Origin: Amphiura filiformis
Lineage: Eukaryota; Echinodermata; Ophiuroidea; Amphilepidida; Amphiuridae
Reading direction: 5' to 3'
DNA length: 64,000 nucleotides
Assembly (NCBI RefSeq): GCF_039555335.1
Contig: NC_092637.1
Span: 42,300,990-42,364,989 of the forward strand
Below are positions 1 through 10,254 of the stretch, piece after piece. The first letter of the stretch is position 1. The number at the start of each line of letters is the position of its first letter. The notes beneath the pieces are model-generated. The model had not been told where the DNA came from. It did not search any database and saw nothing but the letters and a program-made list of their open reading frames with translations. A program made the translations under genes and the position numbers.

Positions 1-349
1 TGAATTAGCCAAAAACTGCTACACAAAAATTTTAAACGAATTCGAACCTGTATGCTAATGAGAAAAATAGGTTATTTCATTTGATATCAATTTAATACAT
101 GAATATCATTAATAAAAATAATGTAGGCTATATTATCATGATTATCATGCTGTATAATTGATTATCAGTAATTCCATAAGGAATTTAGTCCCATTTACAA
201 GAAACATTTACATGTCCTTTTTACATGAATGCTTGAAAGCAACGACATTTTATGTAAATATGTCAATTTTAAAGAATTCCATTTTCCAAATATATCAGGT
301 CACCTTCCTTTAATTAAAGTTCTTTTTTTGCCTCTCATCCATAATACAG
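1..349 (+). other. NANS: Last intron of NANS (3' part)
   Basis: AT-rich sequence with no coding signal, ending in a pyrimidine-rich tract and a CAG acceptor at 347-349 in front of the NANS terminal exon. I see no recognisable repeat in it. Confidence 0.7.
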
Positions 350-541
350 CTTGGTAAGAGTGTTGTCGCAGCTAAGGACATTCCAGCCGGTGCTGAGCTG
401 ACCAGCGAATTGCTGACCGTCAAGGTAGCTGAACCCAAGGGATACCCACCAGAAAATATCAGCAACTTGATCGGTAAACGGACAACGAGGGCGATTGATT
501 ATGATGACGCGGTTCGAGAAGAAGATGTCGTAATGCAATAA
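350..541 (+). CDS. NANS: Sialic acid synthase, terminal coding exon (partial gene)
   Basis: The exon encodes the last 63 residues and the stop codon (TAA 539-541) of N-acetylneuraminate-9-phosphate synthase, which condenses N-acetylmannosamine-6-phosphate with phosphoenolpyruvate in the cytosolic sialic acid pathway. It starts LGKSVVAAKDIPAG and contains LLTVKVAEPKGYPPENI, very close to the C-terminal SAF (antifreeze-like) domain of animal NANS, which has LTVKVGEPKGYPPEDI at the same place. The SAF domain closes over the active site of the partner subunit in the dimer. The acceptor is CAG at 347-349 and the exon is in phase 0. All upstream exons, including the TIM-barrel catalytic domain, lie left of the window. 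The tail is short (ends EEDVVMQ) compared with the human protein. Confidence 0.93.
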   Translation, partial: LGKSVVAAKDIPAGAELTSELLTVKVAEPKGYPPENISNLIGKRTTRAIDYDDAVREEDVVMQ

Positions 542-607
542 TGCTGGTTTTATTGCGACAGCAATGTTGCCTTAATTTAATAGCCATAAGTATAGAGGGA
601 GTGTGTA

Positions 608-811
608 GTCTGTTCAATATAAGTTGGAACATGACCTAAAAAGATGCATGTATCTTACATAAATGGTGCAAAGGATGTTGCCAACTTATGATATAACATA
701 CTTTTGTAGGAGAAGATCATTTAAGAGAAAGATAGAACATGACCTTGGACACGGTGTGTAAGATGCGAAGGTTAATGGATGAGGTCATGTTCAACCTTTT
801 ATTGCACAGAC
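608..811. mobile_element. Short TA-flanked MITE
   Basis: Terminal inverted repeats GTCTGTTCAA / TTGCACAGAC continue inward to a shared GGTCATGTTC-type arm. A TA dinucleotide flanks each end, as for Tc1/mariner-like targets. No coding capacity. Confidence 0.6.
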
Positions 812-904
812 TATAATTTTATCAGTGTGAGCCCAACAGGTCAGACTGGTGCCATTTTAAAGCACAAAGCATTACCATAGAGGCTAGATTGGGAGAGTGT
901 CATT

Positions 905-1254
905 AAGGGGTACTACACCCCTGTCCAATTTTGTGCCTATTTTTGCATTTTTCTCAAAAATTATAGCACATTGGTGACTAGTAAGGTATGTATATTATAG
1001 GGGCAAGGACTACAACTACTGTACTGAAAATTCAGCAAACTCAAAGCAAGTAGTTATTGATTTATTGATCAAATATTGGTTTTCCCTCATTTTTTACTGT
1101 AACTCCACGACTGTTGTCTGTGCTGAAATAAAATTTCCAGTGCAGTAGTTGTAGTCCTTGCCCCTATAATATACATACCTTACTTGTCCCCAATGCGCTA
1201 TAATTTTGAGAAAATGCAAAATGGGCACAAATTGGGCAAGGTGTAGTACCCCTA
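905..1254. mobile_element. MITE family A, diverged copy
   Basis: Near-palindromic element with ends AAGGGGTACTACACCCC / GGTGTAGTACCCCT and long inverted arms containing GGGGCAAGGACTACAA. It is related to the copies at 14105, 22440 and 27562, whose arms differ in the centre. Likely a TTAA-targeting (piggyBac-type) non-autonomous element. Confidence 0.75.
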
Positions 1255-1373
1255 AGCTTTTGTTTTAAGTATACAGATACTTTTTGTGCGCAGTTTATAA
1301 AAAGCGACATGTCAAAAACAACATGGCGGAGTTGGCACTCTTCTTGTCTAACCTCTATGGCATCACTCATATT

Positions 1374-1547
1374 GGGCTATTCCAGTTGAAATCCATACAC
1401 CCCCTGTGGAAGATATGACACAGGGGGTGTAGATTTCAAATGGAGTTGCCCATTCAGGTACCTTCATTTGAAATTCACACTCCCTGTGTAGAAAATTAAG
1501 GTCATGTCTTCCATAGGGGGTGTATGGATTTCAACTGGAATAGCCCA
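1374..1547. mobile_element. MITE family B, copy 1
   Basis: Ends GGGCTATTCCAGTTGAAATC / GATTTCAACTGGAATAGCCC, inner arms with ATGTCTTCCATAGGGGGTGT. The same palindromic family occurs at 3472, 4076, 38860, 39930, 41671 and 59092. Confidence 0.85.
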
Positions 1548-1556
1548 TTTATAGTG

Positions 1557-1681
1557 CATCTCAAGTTGATCGTAAAGCCATGTGCAGTTTCAAATCATGC
1601 TCGCTAATCTAATCCCGCCGGTGACTACACATACTGCATGCTGATGATATAAAATGCACCGATGGCATTCTCAACTTGAGA
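1557..1681. repeat. Small inverted-repeat element
   Basis: CATCTCAAGTTGA on the left is matched in inverted orientation by TCAACTTGAGA on the right, about 100 bases apart. Probably a short MITE; family not recognised. Confidence 0.45.
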
Positions 1682-2368
1682 CGAGACACAGTAGTTAAAG
1701 GGGTTATATGGATGTGTGTTTGTGTGCTATCGTAGATATCTTTATTTCATTACTTCAATATTTGCCACATGTGAAAAGATGTTTTTCATTTTGCTGATAT
1801 TTCTTAGTTTGTTTTCTATTATAAAAATGTGTATACAAAGTGGCGTAACCACACGCCCAATTGAATTAGCTAATTTTGGCTGCGGAGACTTGGCAAAATG
1901 AAAGAGAACATCATTGAAAACATATGTGCCAATTTTTGAAGAAAAAAATAGCAAAAACAACTTACGCCATGATAAAATGAAGCCAACAAATTGTTAATAT
2001 GCACTAAATAACTCATCCAAATTTACACGTTAGGACCCTCATTTTCAGTTGTGGTATAGATATTATGACAGCTCTCTATCTGGGCTGTATATGATAGGGT
2101 TAGTCCTGGGCTTTTTCTATCATTATTGGACATACACATGTATTGAAGTCTTTCATATTGAAAGCTACTTAATTTTAATGTAAGCACTTGTTTTCTAGAA
2201 TAGACATACTTTTTTGTAAAAACTTCCAAGATTCTGGATGCAGGAGGCGATATAATCAAAGGCTGCCTTTGCCTATGGAAAAATGGATTGTTTGGGTGGG
2301 TTCCCCGACCAACCATAGCTCAAACCCCTCAACAAATAAAGAGTGTAGAGATTTATATGTGTTGGTAG

Positions 2369-2641
2369 TCACAGCAGCTAAAGGGAGTATCCCATCATGC
2401 ATTGCAGTCTATCTGCATGCTCCATAGCAAATGTATACAAAATATAAACAAGAGCTGCTTAGATTTTGAGAGCTATGGATAGTTTCACAATACTTTAGAG
2501 ATCATATTTTTTCAAACAAAAGTCGAAGCTCTCCTGATATAAGCGAGTTGAAGTGAGGGATTTTGTGTACTTTCTATGGCATGTGCAGTTCTACTATGGT
2601 ACTGCAGAGCATGATGGGATACACCTATCAGCTGCTGTGGT
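2369..2641. mobile_element. Inverted-repeat element (MITE)
   Basis: Arms CACAGCAGCT...TATCCCATCATGC and GCATGATGGGATA...AGCTGCTGTG face each other across about 190 bases. The whole is flanked by direct GTTGGTAGT words. No coding signal. Confidence 0.6.
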
Positions 2642-2657
2642 TGGTAGTAGACATCAT

Positions 2658-3097
2658 AGAAAAGTTTTAAACTATAGTGGGAATCCCAATTGAATGAACG
2701 CAGCTTTCAATAGCGTGACGAACTTTTGCGTACACTGCGCGATGTACGCCAGCGTGTGCGACTGTGCGTGAGTAACACGGAAGTGAATCGAACCATGCCA
2801 ACGCACTCGTGATTGGTTAGCATTGTATAATCCAAGGTCGTGCGTTCGTGTTGTAGTTTAAAATACGCGATATGCGATCGCGGTTGGATCAAGTACAGCT
2901 GTTGAAAGCTGCATTCATTCAATTGGAATTCCCACTATAGTCAACAACACTCACGTTTTTATCCAAATAAATCCAGAGTAACCATACTCCGTCATCAGCA
3001 GTGTACTTATGGTGAATGACTGATGTCTACACCCTCATGGAGTATGGAATTATTTGGATATAAACGTGAGTGTTGTTGACTAGTTTAAAACTTTTCT
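2658..3097. mobile_element. Nested inverted-repeat elements (family C plus a second hairpin)
   Basis: An outer inverted pair (AGAAAAGTTTTAAACTA at 2658, mirrored at 3081-3097) encloses two adjacent palindromic units. One is 2672-2940 with ends CTATAGTGGGAAT / ATTCCCACTATAG; its core is shared with 42280-42545. The other is 2940-3080 with ends GTCAACAACACTCACG / CGTGAGTGTTGTTGAC. Confidence 0.65.
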
Positions 3098-3471
3098 TTG
3101 ACCTCATCAAATAATGTGAGGCCTCAAAGAGAAGAAGACGATCGGATATTTTTATTCCCAACACAAATTCTATATAGAATTCCACAAAGGTTTGACAGTA
3201 GTTTCACATTACAAGACTAAAAGACAGTCGATATTTGATTTTGTTTCAGTCCAGTGTTTTATTTATTATCAAGCACAAATATATGAAACACAAAATTTGA
3301 CTACCAAACCAGATAATTTAAATTTTCCCCTGATTTCCTGGCATGCATAGAAATATATGGGGTGTATCTCACAGTCCCACGATTGATGAGATGTAGAGCT
3401 GAGTCTAATCTTGTTTTACATCTACAAATCTAAAATCTTAACTTGTGTGTCATTCTACATACAGTAAGTAA

Positions 3472-3743
3472 TGGGCAATTCCATATTAAAATCCACAATA
3501 CCCCTGTGGAAGATTTTAGAACCATCTTCCACAGGGGGAATATGTTTTTCACATGTAATTGGTCAGAGTTTTTAAACCCATTCTCCTTTATTATGGCATT
3601 ACTTTTATCTTTTACAACCGGAGTGAGTATTTCAAATGGAAGTTATCCAATTGTCTATTCTATTCTGAACTTCTACTCCCTCTTTGGAAGACTTTAGCTA
3701 AATCTTCCACAGCGGTAATGTGGATTTAAAATGGAATTGTCCA
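3472..3743. mobile_element. MITE family B, diverged copy 2
   Basis: Ends ATGGGCAATTCCATATTAAA / TTTAAAATGGAATTGTCCAT with inner words ATCTTCCACAGGGG and CCCCTGTGGAAGAT. Same architecture as family B but clearly diverged. Confidence 0.65.
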
Positions 3744-3814
3744 TTGTTATTTATTATTTACAAAATCTTTCTTTTTCAAACGTTTTTTTGGTGTGTGTGT
3801 GCACTGTAGCTTTG

Positions 3815-4009
3815 AATACGCGGATTTAGGGTTTCTCTACCGAAGCCAATTTGTGCTGAAATTCCTTTCCACAATGCAATAAGCGTTTTGCATAACAATA
3901 GATACAGTTCGGAGGTTAATCTGTCTCCTTTGTTATGCAATACGCATATTGTGGGAAGGAATTTCGGCACAAATTGACTTCCGGTAGAGAAACCCTAAAT
4001 CCGCGTATT
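3815..4009. mobile_element. Palindromic MITE
   Basis: Long, nearly perfect inverted arms: AATACGCGGATTTAGGGTTT on the left and AAACCCTAAATCCGCGTATT on the right. A loop is left near 3890-3930. Confidence 0.75.
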
Positions 4010-4075
4010 ATCAATGAATGATGATTGAGTTGATCAAATGTATCTAATTATTTTCACATGGTTTGATATAAGGAT

Positions 4076-4260
4076 CTATTCTAGTTGAAATCCATGTGTA
4101 CACCCCCTATGGAAGACATGACATTAACCTCCCACACAGGGAGTTTAGCTTTCAAATAGAGTCACCCATTCAGGTAACCCCATTTGAAATTCACACTCCC
4201 TGTGTGGAAGATTAAGGTCATGTCTTCCATAGGGGGTGTATGGATTTCAACTGGAATAGC
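4076..4260. mobile_element. MITE family B, copy 3
   Basis: CTATTCTAGTTGAAATCC at the left and GGATTTCAACTGGAATAG at the right, with the family's ATGTCTTCCATAGGGGGTGT inner arm. Confidence 0.85.
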
Positions 4261-4644
4261 ACAATTTGTAACCACAAAACTGCTCCCGATTTTGCCAATA
4301 GTGTACTAAAGTTTGTTCGACTTATAATAGGCGAACATTATTTGGGTTTTGTTATTTACAATGTACAAGTCAACTTACGCTTGCATAAATTCACACAAGC
4401 GTGTGCCAATCAAGCATTACGCAAGGTGCAACTAGCATAAGTGCCTGCGCCCAACAGCATGCACACCATTCTACATGTACAAATGTATAGTATATGGTGT
4501 CAACTGTGTTATATTGTGTCGTATCTTACGGCTAAGAACCAATAAGATTGCAGGAACTTTCTCAAGCGTTTAATAATTGCAGATAAGAATACCTAGCAAA
4601 GCGAAAACATATAAATGTTGAGTTAAATAAAGGGTTGCAATTAC

Positions 4645-4860
4645 ATTCCAAAAACATTTTTGAACACTCATAACATAACATAGATTATTTAAGTGTTGTC
4701 AAAATATTTTGCAAACATATTTATGAAAAAGGTATTTTACAATAACAATTTGACAACGTGTTGTTATAAGGGTGGTTTCAACATTTTTATGACCTTAATG
4801 ATAACCCAACATTTAAATGTTATTAAAACATTTTAACCAAAACCAATATACTTTAGTACT
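4645..4860. mobile_element. MITE family E, decayed copy
   Basis: Contains the family's inner words GTGTTGTCAAAATATTTTGC and TTTAAATGTTATTAAAAC seen in the fuller copy at 23270-23679, but the terminal CAGCAAACAC ends are lost. Confidence 0.55.
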
Positions 4861-5174
4861 TTATGCTTAATGTACAGCAGTAGTTTTGTGATGGTAAATT
4901 GTAAAATTGTGGATTTCACAATATAATGTTATCAATTCTAATTTTTAGAATTTATATGACAATCATGTTTCATTGTTTTATACAAAACTAGAAGAATAAT
5001 GGTACATTACTGTTAAAACAATAAAAAAATATATAAAACAAAGAAATTATGTGCATCATATTTGAGTGTATGTGTGATGAACTATTGTACAGGGTGACCC
5101 AGGGAAGGAAGCAAATACTAAATAGGACACTTAGAGTTGGAGAATAAACGTTGGGAATTTTAGGGTTTTTTTTA

Positions 5175-5353
5175 TGATCAAGCAAAATCAGTTTGAAGTT
5201 GGTCATATTCAATTTTCAATTTCGTATTGGATTGTAACAAGCATTTGCAAAGCTACAATTCTAAAACAATAGGAAACAAAAGGAAATATTTCCTGTGTTT
5301 GGCTATATCTCAAAATCAATATTTTCGACTTCCGACTGATTTTGCTTGATCAC
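5175..5353. mobile_element. Inverted-repeat element
   Basis: TGATCAAGCAAAATCAGT at the left is mirrored by ACTGATTTTGCTTGATCA at the right; the interior is AT-rich and non-coding. Confidence 0.6.
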
Positions 5354-6060
5354 ATCACATAATATGGTCATGCAAATTTACAATTCTGAAAATTTTGAAT
5401 ATTTAAAGAAGTGTGCACAAAATAAAGTTCAAATACATGTAAAATTGCAGACTCATGTAAAAATGTCTGAATTTGTCTTAAAAACACGGCTTGCGTATGA
5501 CACCATCCCCTAGCCGCTTGTCTGCAATTACAATCACAACTAAACAATACAAGTTTACACACTTGTAGATTTAGTTCTGTGACATCGTCCATTCTGTATG
5601 TTGACTGACGGAAATTATATACAAGGCCTAAAACAATGGCCTTGTATTATGCCTAAAAATAATCTGCATTGCTGTAAAAGTAAATTAGGGGGTCGGTCGT
5701 CCGCTTTACTTTTCTTTCTTGTACGAATATACAAACAGGCAAAACATTTTCACAAGATTTCTTTATGCCAAATATGAAAATTCAAATAGGCCAATGAACA
5801 ACAATAAAAAAACGCGACCCTTTTTTTCGGATTTTAGGGTGGGTGGGTCGAATGGGGCAATGCAAATCTTTTGGTTAGGCATAGAGCACTTTATACATGC
5901 AGTTATCAGGAACTCACAAATTCAATGTACATTGTTCATGGATTGAACCATCACGAAATGCTCCTTCAAAGATTTGTTCTCAAAGAGAAAAGTTCTATAG
6001 TTCTAGTCAAAATAATGTCATTTTTATACACTCGGTCCTGTGATGACACGAACATAGTCA

Positions 6061-6074
6061 AGATCTCTTTTTGG
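6061..6074 (-). promoter_or_regulatory. Histone downstream element (purine-rich)
   Basis: On the minus strand, just 3' of the stem-loop, lies CCAAAAAGAGATCTTG. This purine-rich tract sits where U7 snRNA pairs in replication-dependent histone pre-mRNAs. The histone copy at 14973 has CCAAAGAGAGATCTTG at the same place. Confidence 0.65.
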
Positions 6075-6083
6075 AGTTGTGGT

Positions 6084-6099
6084 GGCTCTGAAAAGAGCC
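6084..6099 (-). terminator. Histone mRNA 3' stem-loop
   Basis: The minus strand reads GGCTCTTTTCAGAGCC, the metazoan replication-dependent histone stem-loop with its six-base stem and four-base loop. It starts 24 bases after the stop codon. It predicts SLBP binding and U7-dependent cleavage without polyadenylation, so this copy was built as an S-phase histone gene and did not arise as a processed cDNA. Confidence 0.93.
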
Positions 6100-6123
6100 G
6101 TTTGTTTTTTATGAAAAGCACAT

Positions 6124-6675
6124 TTACCTGGAGGTTGTATATTTGGTAACAGCCTTAATGCCTTCGCTGACAGCAAGGTTAGCAAGTTCTTCAGGTAGTA
6201 TAAGACGGACAGCAGTCTGTACCTCATAGCAGGAGATCGTGGATTTCTTGTGATAATTAGCTAGACGGGAAGCGTCCCCGGCGATGCGCTCAAAGATTTC
6301 GTCGACGAAATCGCCCATGACGCTCATGGAGCGGCTGGACATACCAGTGTTAGGCCTAGGGTGAACCTGCTTCAAAACCTTCTGCACCTCCAGGTTGACG
6401 ATTGTAATTAGCAGTCGCTTGTCTTTAGCTAGTCGAGAAGCTTCTCCGGCGATGCGCTCACATATGTCTTTGACGAAACTGTTCATGATACTCATGGCAC
6501 GGCTGGATATATCAATGTCTGGGTGAACCTGCTTCAACACCTTATAGATGTGGATATCGTAGCTTTCTTTTCTGCACCTACGTCTTTTACCAGCAACTCC
6601 AACTGGACGAGGCCTGTACTTTCCTGCTCTGTTTGCACTCTGCTTTGCACCTTTACCATATTTTATGGGAGTCAT
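6124..6675 (-). CDS. Two-unit histone H2B (tandem histone fold), copy 1
   Basis: Intronless 183-residue reading frame. Residues 1-37 form a basic tail ending [11 protein letters not shown]. Next comes an H2B histone-fold start ([20 protein letters not shown], helices alpha1-L1-alpha2, through [11 protein letters not shown]), then L2 and the beginning of alpha3 ([12 protein letters not shown]). This runs straight into a second H2B unit ([38 protein letters not shown]) that ends with a normal alpha3/alphaC ([30 protein letters not shown]). Canonical H2B is about 123-125 residues; the extra ~60 is the duplicated middle. The C-terminal lysine of AVTKYT, the ubiquitination site in canonical H2B, is kept. 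In fold 1 the alpha2 Phe of NDIFERI is Cys. A histone stem-loop follows 24 bases after the stop. Relative to copy 2 it carries a 6-base in-frame insertion (RP after KQVHP). No TATA box is evident upstream. H2B homology is certain; incorporation into nucleosomes is inference. Confidence 0.9.
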   Translation of the reverse strand: MTPIKYGKGAKQSANRAGKYRPRPVGVAGKRRRCRKESYDIHIYKVLKQVHPDIDISSRAMSIMNSFVKDICERIAGEASRLAKDKRLLITIVNLEVQKVLKQVHPRPNTGMSSRSMSVMGDFVDEIFERIAGDASRLANYHKKSTISCYEVQTAVRLILPEELANLAVSEGIKAVTKYTTSR

Positions 6676-7297
6676 GTTTAGACACGAGAGTATACACGTC
6701 CACTCTATTCGAATAGTCGCCTGGTTATGGTTGTGTGTGTTGTGACTTGTGATGGGCCTAGTCTTGGAGAACAGTGAAGTGCAATTATCTGACTTTCAAG
6801 TGTTGTTTGTGGCATTTGTTTCCTGGTTTGTTTAAGGGCTGGGGTATGAACGTTTGGACAGTATTTATTTTGGGACATTAGAGCACATCAGACATATCGA
6901 ATTGCATTCTGAATACGAAGAATGTCATTCTGATATCAAATAATTTTGATTTTTGAAATTCGCAATTTAATACACATTTTATGGCAAATCATTAAAAATT
7001 GATATTGTTGATATTTAACAGTACTTGAAGTAAACTTTATAAATCTGATGATTTATACTTAAAGTGTATGTAGGTGGGATGAAAAGCCGACGATCAATTG
7101 AAAATTTTGACCTTTCGTATTGAAGATATGGATTTTTTTCCCAAAACACCAAAAAAAATTAGGTCTTTTTGGGAAAAAATCCATATCTTCAATATGAAAG
7201 GTCAAAATTTTCAATTGACGTCGGCTTTTCCTCCCTGCTACATACACTTTAAGAATATATCATTAGATTTATATAATTTACTTCGAGGACTGTTATA

Positions 7298-8560
7298 TGT
7301 GACCGTACAGCACGAATGAGCCGTAAATTCCCTAAATTGTATTCTGAGTTACAGCGTAAAATGTGTACGAATGTCGTAGGGGAGAGCGGGGAGTGTTCGC
7401 CCTAGGGGCAGGTTCGCCCACCCCTTGTTTCTCAGCACTACGGCTATCAGGGAATTTGGTGATGGCAAAATTAGGTGACATAGGTCATTATAAACTTCTC
7501 ATATTAGCTACGCGACATATAGGGACGTGTTCATCGAACTGCAGCCAAAACAAAAAAATTACACCAAAACGTAATTTTTTCTTGCATTCATAATGTTGTA
7601 TTATCATTGATACATAAATACAGATGGTTTTAATGGACATCTGTATTGGGAACATATGGGATTTGTCAAAGATTTAATGCAGTTATAAACTCCTTATTCG
7701 ATTTGTGTTTTGCATACCCCGAAGAAAATACAAAATGTGCACAAGGGGCTCGTTCGCCCTTTTGAGGATGGGGCATGTTCGCCCTATATCTTCCCCAGGC
7801 GGACTTACCCCAAACTGGAGGGCGGACCTGCCCCATCAGCGTATTATGCAAAATATTGATAATTAAATCATTAAACAAGGTCAAACTACTGAAAACATGT
7901 TTTTTTAAAGTTATGTGATATCGGTATTACTCATACCACCGTTTATGTCCTAAACCATTTCTCCCCAAAGTTGTAAACATGATACGTTTAAGCTCACTTT
8001 GGACCCCTACATTTTACCCTGACCCGACCCCTGCAACAAATTTTGTGACTCCCCAGAAGAGAATGAATGCCCTGTGTACTCTTGCTAAATGTTTGCATTG
8101 AATAATGTTATTGTTATGCAATGTTTAAACCTTTTTTGTGATTTGGGTGAACTTACCCCACCATATGGGCGAACCTGCCCCAATATGGGGCAAGTTCGCC
8201 ACTTTGTAAAACTTTTTTGTTTGCTCTATCCTGTTGCTATTGTAAGGCCTATAGTTCTGGGATTGTGGCCGTATATAGCCAAGACATAGGGCTTTCACAT
8301 GGGCTAATCAGGTCATCCCTAACCTTAAAATTGACATCGCTAGGCTGGTCAGAAAAAAATAGGGCGAACACTCCCCGCTCTCCCCTATTCAATGTCGTTG
8401 AAGGAGCAAAGTTTAACAAACTATAACCCCGCTTCTGGGTGTCGTTTGAAGTCAAATGGTATACCATTTTAAAGCTTATGATGTATATTTGTTAAACATG
8501 AAATAAAACAAAATTGACCGGGGGAAGAATTTACGGCTCATTCGCCGTGAACGGTCACAT
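7298..8560. mobile_element. Transposon family G inserted in family F
   Basis: Ends TATATGTGACCGT / ACGGTCACATATA continue to GAATGAGCCGTAAATT and its inverse. It sits inside the right arm of the family F element. Its right-hand 130 bases (AAAGCTTATGAT, AAATAAAACAAAATTGACCG) recur at 55385-55512. No protein-coding region is seen. Confidence 0.75.
7377..8387. mobile_element. Transposon family H inserted in family G
   Basis: About 1 kb with ends TAGGGGAGAGCGGGGAGTGT / ACACTCCCCGCTCTCCCCTA. The word AATGTCGT lies on both sides, offset by four bases on the right, and may be an 8-base target duplication. Just inside the ends and around 7740-7830 and 8140-8200 are further GGGGCA(A/G)GTTCGCC-type words in both orientations. 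No transposase frame survives. This is the third level of nesting. Confidence 0.75.
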
Positions 8561-9000
8561 ATATCAAAAATTTGAAAAATATCAAATTTTTATAATTTGT
8601 CATAAAATTTGTATTATATTGTGATTTAAAAAAATGAAAATTATTTGATATCAGAAAGACATGCTTCGTATTCAGAATGCAATTCGATAGGTCTGAGGTG
8701 CTCTCATGTCCCACAAAAAATACTGTCGAAACGCAATAAACGCTCATTTTGGATCCCTTAAACACTTCAACCATCCAAGCACCCCATAAGTCAAGTGTGC
8801 ATAGCCATTTATACAGCATTGTTACTGGAACTATAGAAGAAAGGGAACCACAACGACTTCGATCGGCCAAGTTCTAATCCGTTTATCTATTGACGCACAT
8901 CTCTTTCTTCCATGCTGGAACAATTATTATGTTTCTGCATGGGAAATAAACAATTAGGGCCTACTAGTATAGAATTTGTATGACTTGATAATTTTAAAAA

Positions 9001-9436
9001 TATGTGACGTGTCATGCCAAAAGCAGACACTTTTAGGCAGGATTGTAAATGGAGAAATAGCCAAAATCTGGCCGGGGTGATTTTTTTCACAATTTGGGTT
9101 TGTTGCGAATTTGTGATGTTATTAATGTTAAAAATATTTTCTGATAGTTTCAGACCAGAATATAACCGGCATCTTGTATTTTTTGAGATATTTTTCAAGG
9201 TATTTCCTACTCTCAGTCTCTCAACATTGTCAACAATATTTTTAAAGGCCGATATCTCAATTTCCAATTTTATAATACCGTAACTTACGAACTCAATAAC
9301 TTCGCTTACAAATGTCCGATTTCATTTGGGAAAACGGCGTAGTGGAGCAAAATATCTCTAATATTTAAGATATGTAAAAACCTCAAAATTGATAACCTGC
9401 CCAAAAGTGTCTGCTTTTGACATGACACGTCACATA
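9001..9436. mobile_element. MITE family I, copy 1
   Basis: Ends TATGTGACGTGTCATG / CATGACACGTCACATA, then AGACACTTTT(G)GGCAGG arms. An inverted-orientation copy lies in Vax intron 2 at 36004-36427. Confidence 0.85.
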
Positions 9437-10246
9437 TATCTGTCGCCTGATTTCCACCACATTTTAACTTTTTGTTATTCTTTGCTCAAAATGCTTAGTA
9501 TATAGGCGACGCACGTAAAAATCCCTGGTGTACATGTACGGGCGGGCGGATCTTTCAAGTAGGGTCGCCGGTCGGTTGGGCTTCTCTGTTTGGTTTTTTT
9601 TTTTTTGGGGGATGACCCCAAAATCACCCAAAACCTTTAGCCGTTTACTATTGAGTTCTATGGGGGAGTTAATTTGTTAACTATGACATGTTATTGCTCT
9701 ATTGACCTGACAAACAACATTTACGGTGTAAAGTGTGTTAAGAAATATAAGCAAAAATTGATCAAGAATACAAGGAGAAATAACAACAACAAACAAACAA
9801 ACAAAAAACACACTGGACAAAATCTGGATAAGTTGCAACCAAAAAATCAAAAATGCAGATTTTGGTGGCAGATGAAAGCTCATAAACCCCAGTGAAACTA
9901 TTAGACCTGCAATATCTTAAAATTGACGCAAAAACGATTGGATACGTAATACCCTCCCGATTCAGCTCCGAACTTGGTATAAGATGTTTGAGATGGGCCT
10001 CTACTCTATCGGACTGAGGTACGAGCCATAGTAAATATTCAAAAAAAATAGTAAAGAAGATCATAATTACTCCTAAATATTCGACGTAGAATCCAAGCAT
10101 CCGTTCAAGTTCTAATGTTTGTTGGCAGAAAATCAATTCAATTTGATGTCTGGTGAAATATCGATTTTATGTCATCAAACATTTGTTAAAAAATATGACA
10201 AATGTCATATGACAAATGACAAACGTCATTTAAAATATAACCGGAA
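9437..10246. other. Intergenic, nothing recognised
   Basis: AT-rich sequence with a T-run near 9595-9608 and an AAAC/AAAT-rich patch near 9780-9810. No gene, RNA or paired repeat ends seen. Confidence 0.4.
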
Positions 10247-10254
10247 ATAGAATG

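Larger units (their letters stand above)
6832..8761. mobile_element. MITE family F, copy 1, carrying nested insertions
   Basis: TTAA flanks both ends (6832-6835 and 8758-8761). Terminal arms read AAGGGCTGGGGTATGAACG and CGCTCATTTTGGATCCCTT, then GAATTGCATTCTGAATACGA and its mirror. An inner hairpin around 7065-7250 is built on AAAGTGTATGTAGGTGGGAT and its inverse. Uninterrupted relatives (21040-21704) are about 665 bases; here the right arm is split by 7298-8560. The duplicated histone locus has the empty site, with a single TTAA at 15710-15713, so this insertion postdates the duplication. Confidence 0.85.
5389..8975. repeat. Duplicated histone locus, copy 1
   Basis: Non-coding sequence on both sides of the histone gene at 6124 matches the flanks of the second gene: words such as CATCGTCCATTCTGTATGTT (near 5590 and 13970), AGGCAAAACATTTTCACAA (near 5736 and 14514) and AACACTTCAACC...CCCATAAGTCA (near 8761 and 15715). 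The match is interrupted at 6832-8761 by a nested transposon and lacks about 280 bases present in copy 2 near 13620-13900. A tandem duplication of the locus explains this best. Confidence 0.85.

Noticed and set aside
5719-6149. Plus-strand 75- and 92-codon frames
   Set aside because: They lie over the histone 3' flank and stem-loop, on the strand opposite to the histone gene, with no recognisable domain.
6124-6675. Histone copy 1 as a processed pseudogene
   Set aside because: It keeps an intact frame, the histone stem-loop and purine element, shares long flanks with copy 2, and has no poly(A) tail.
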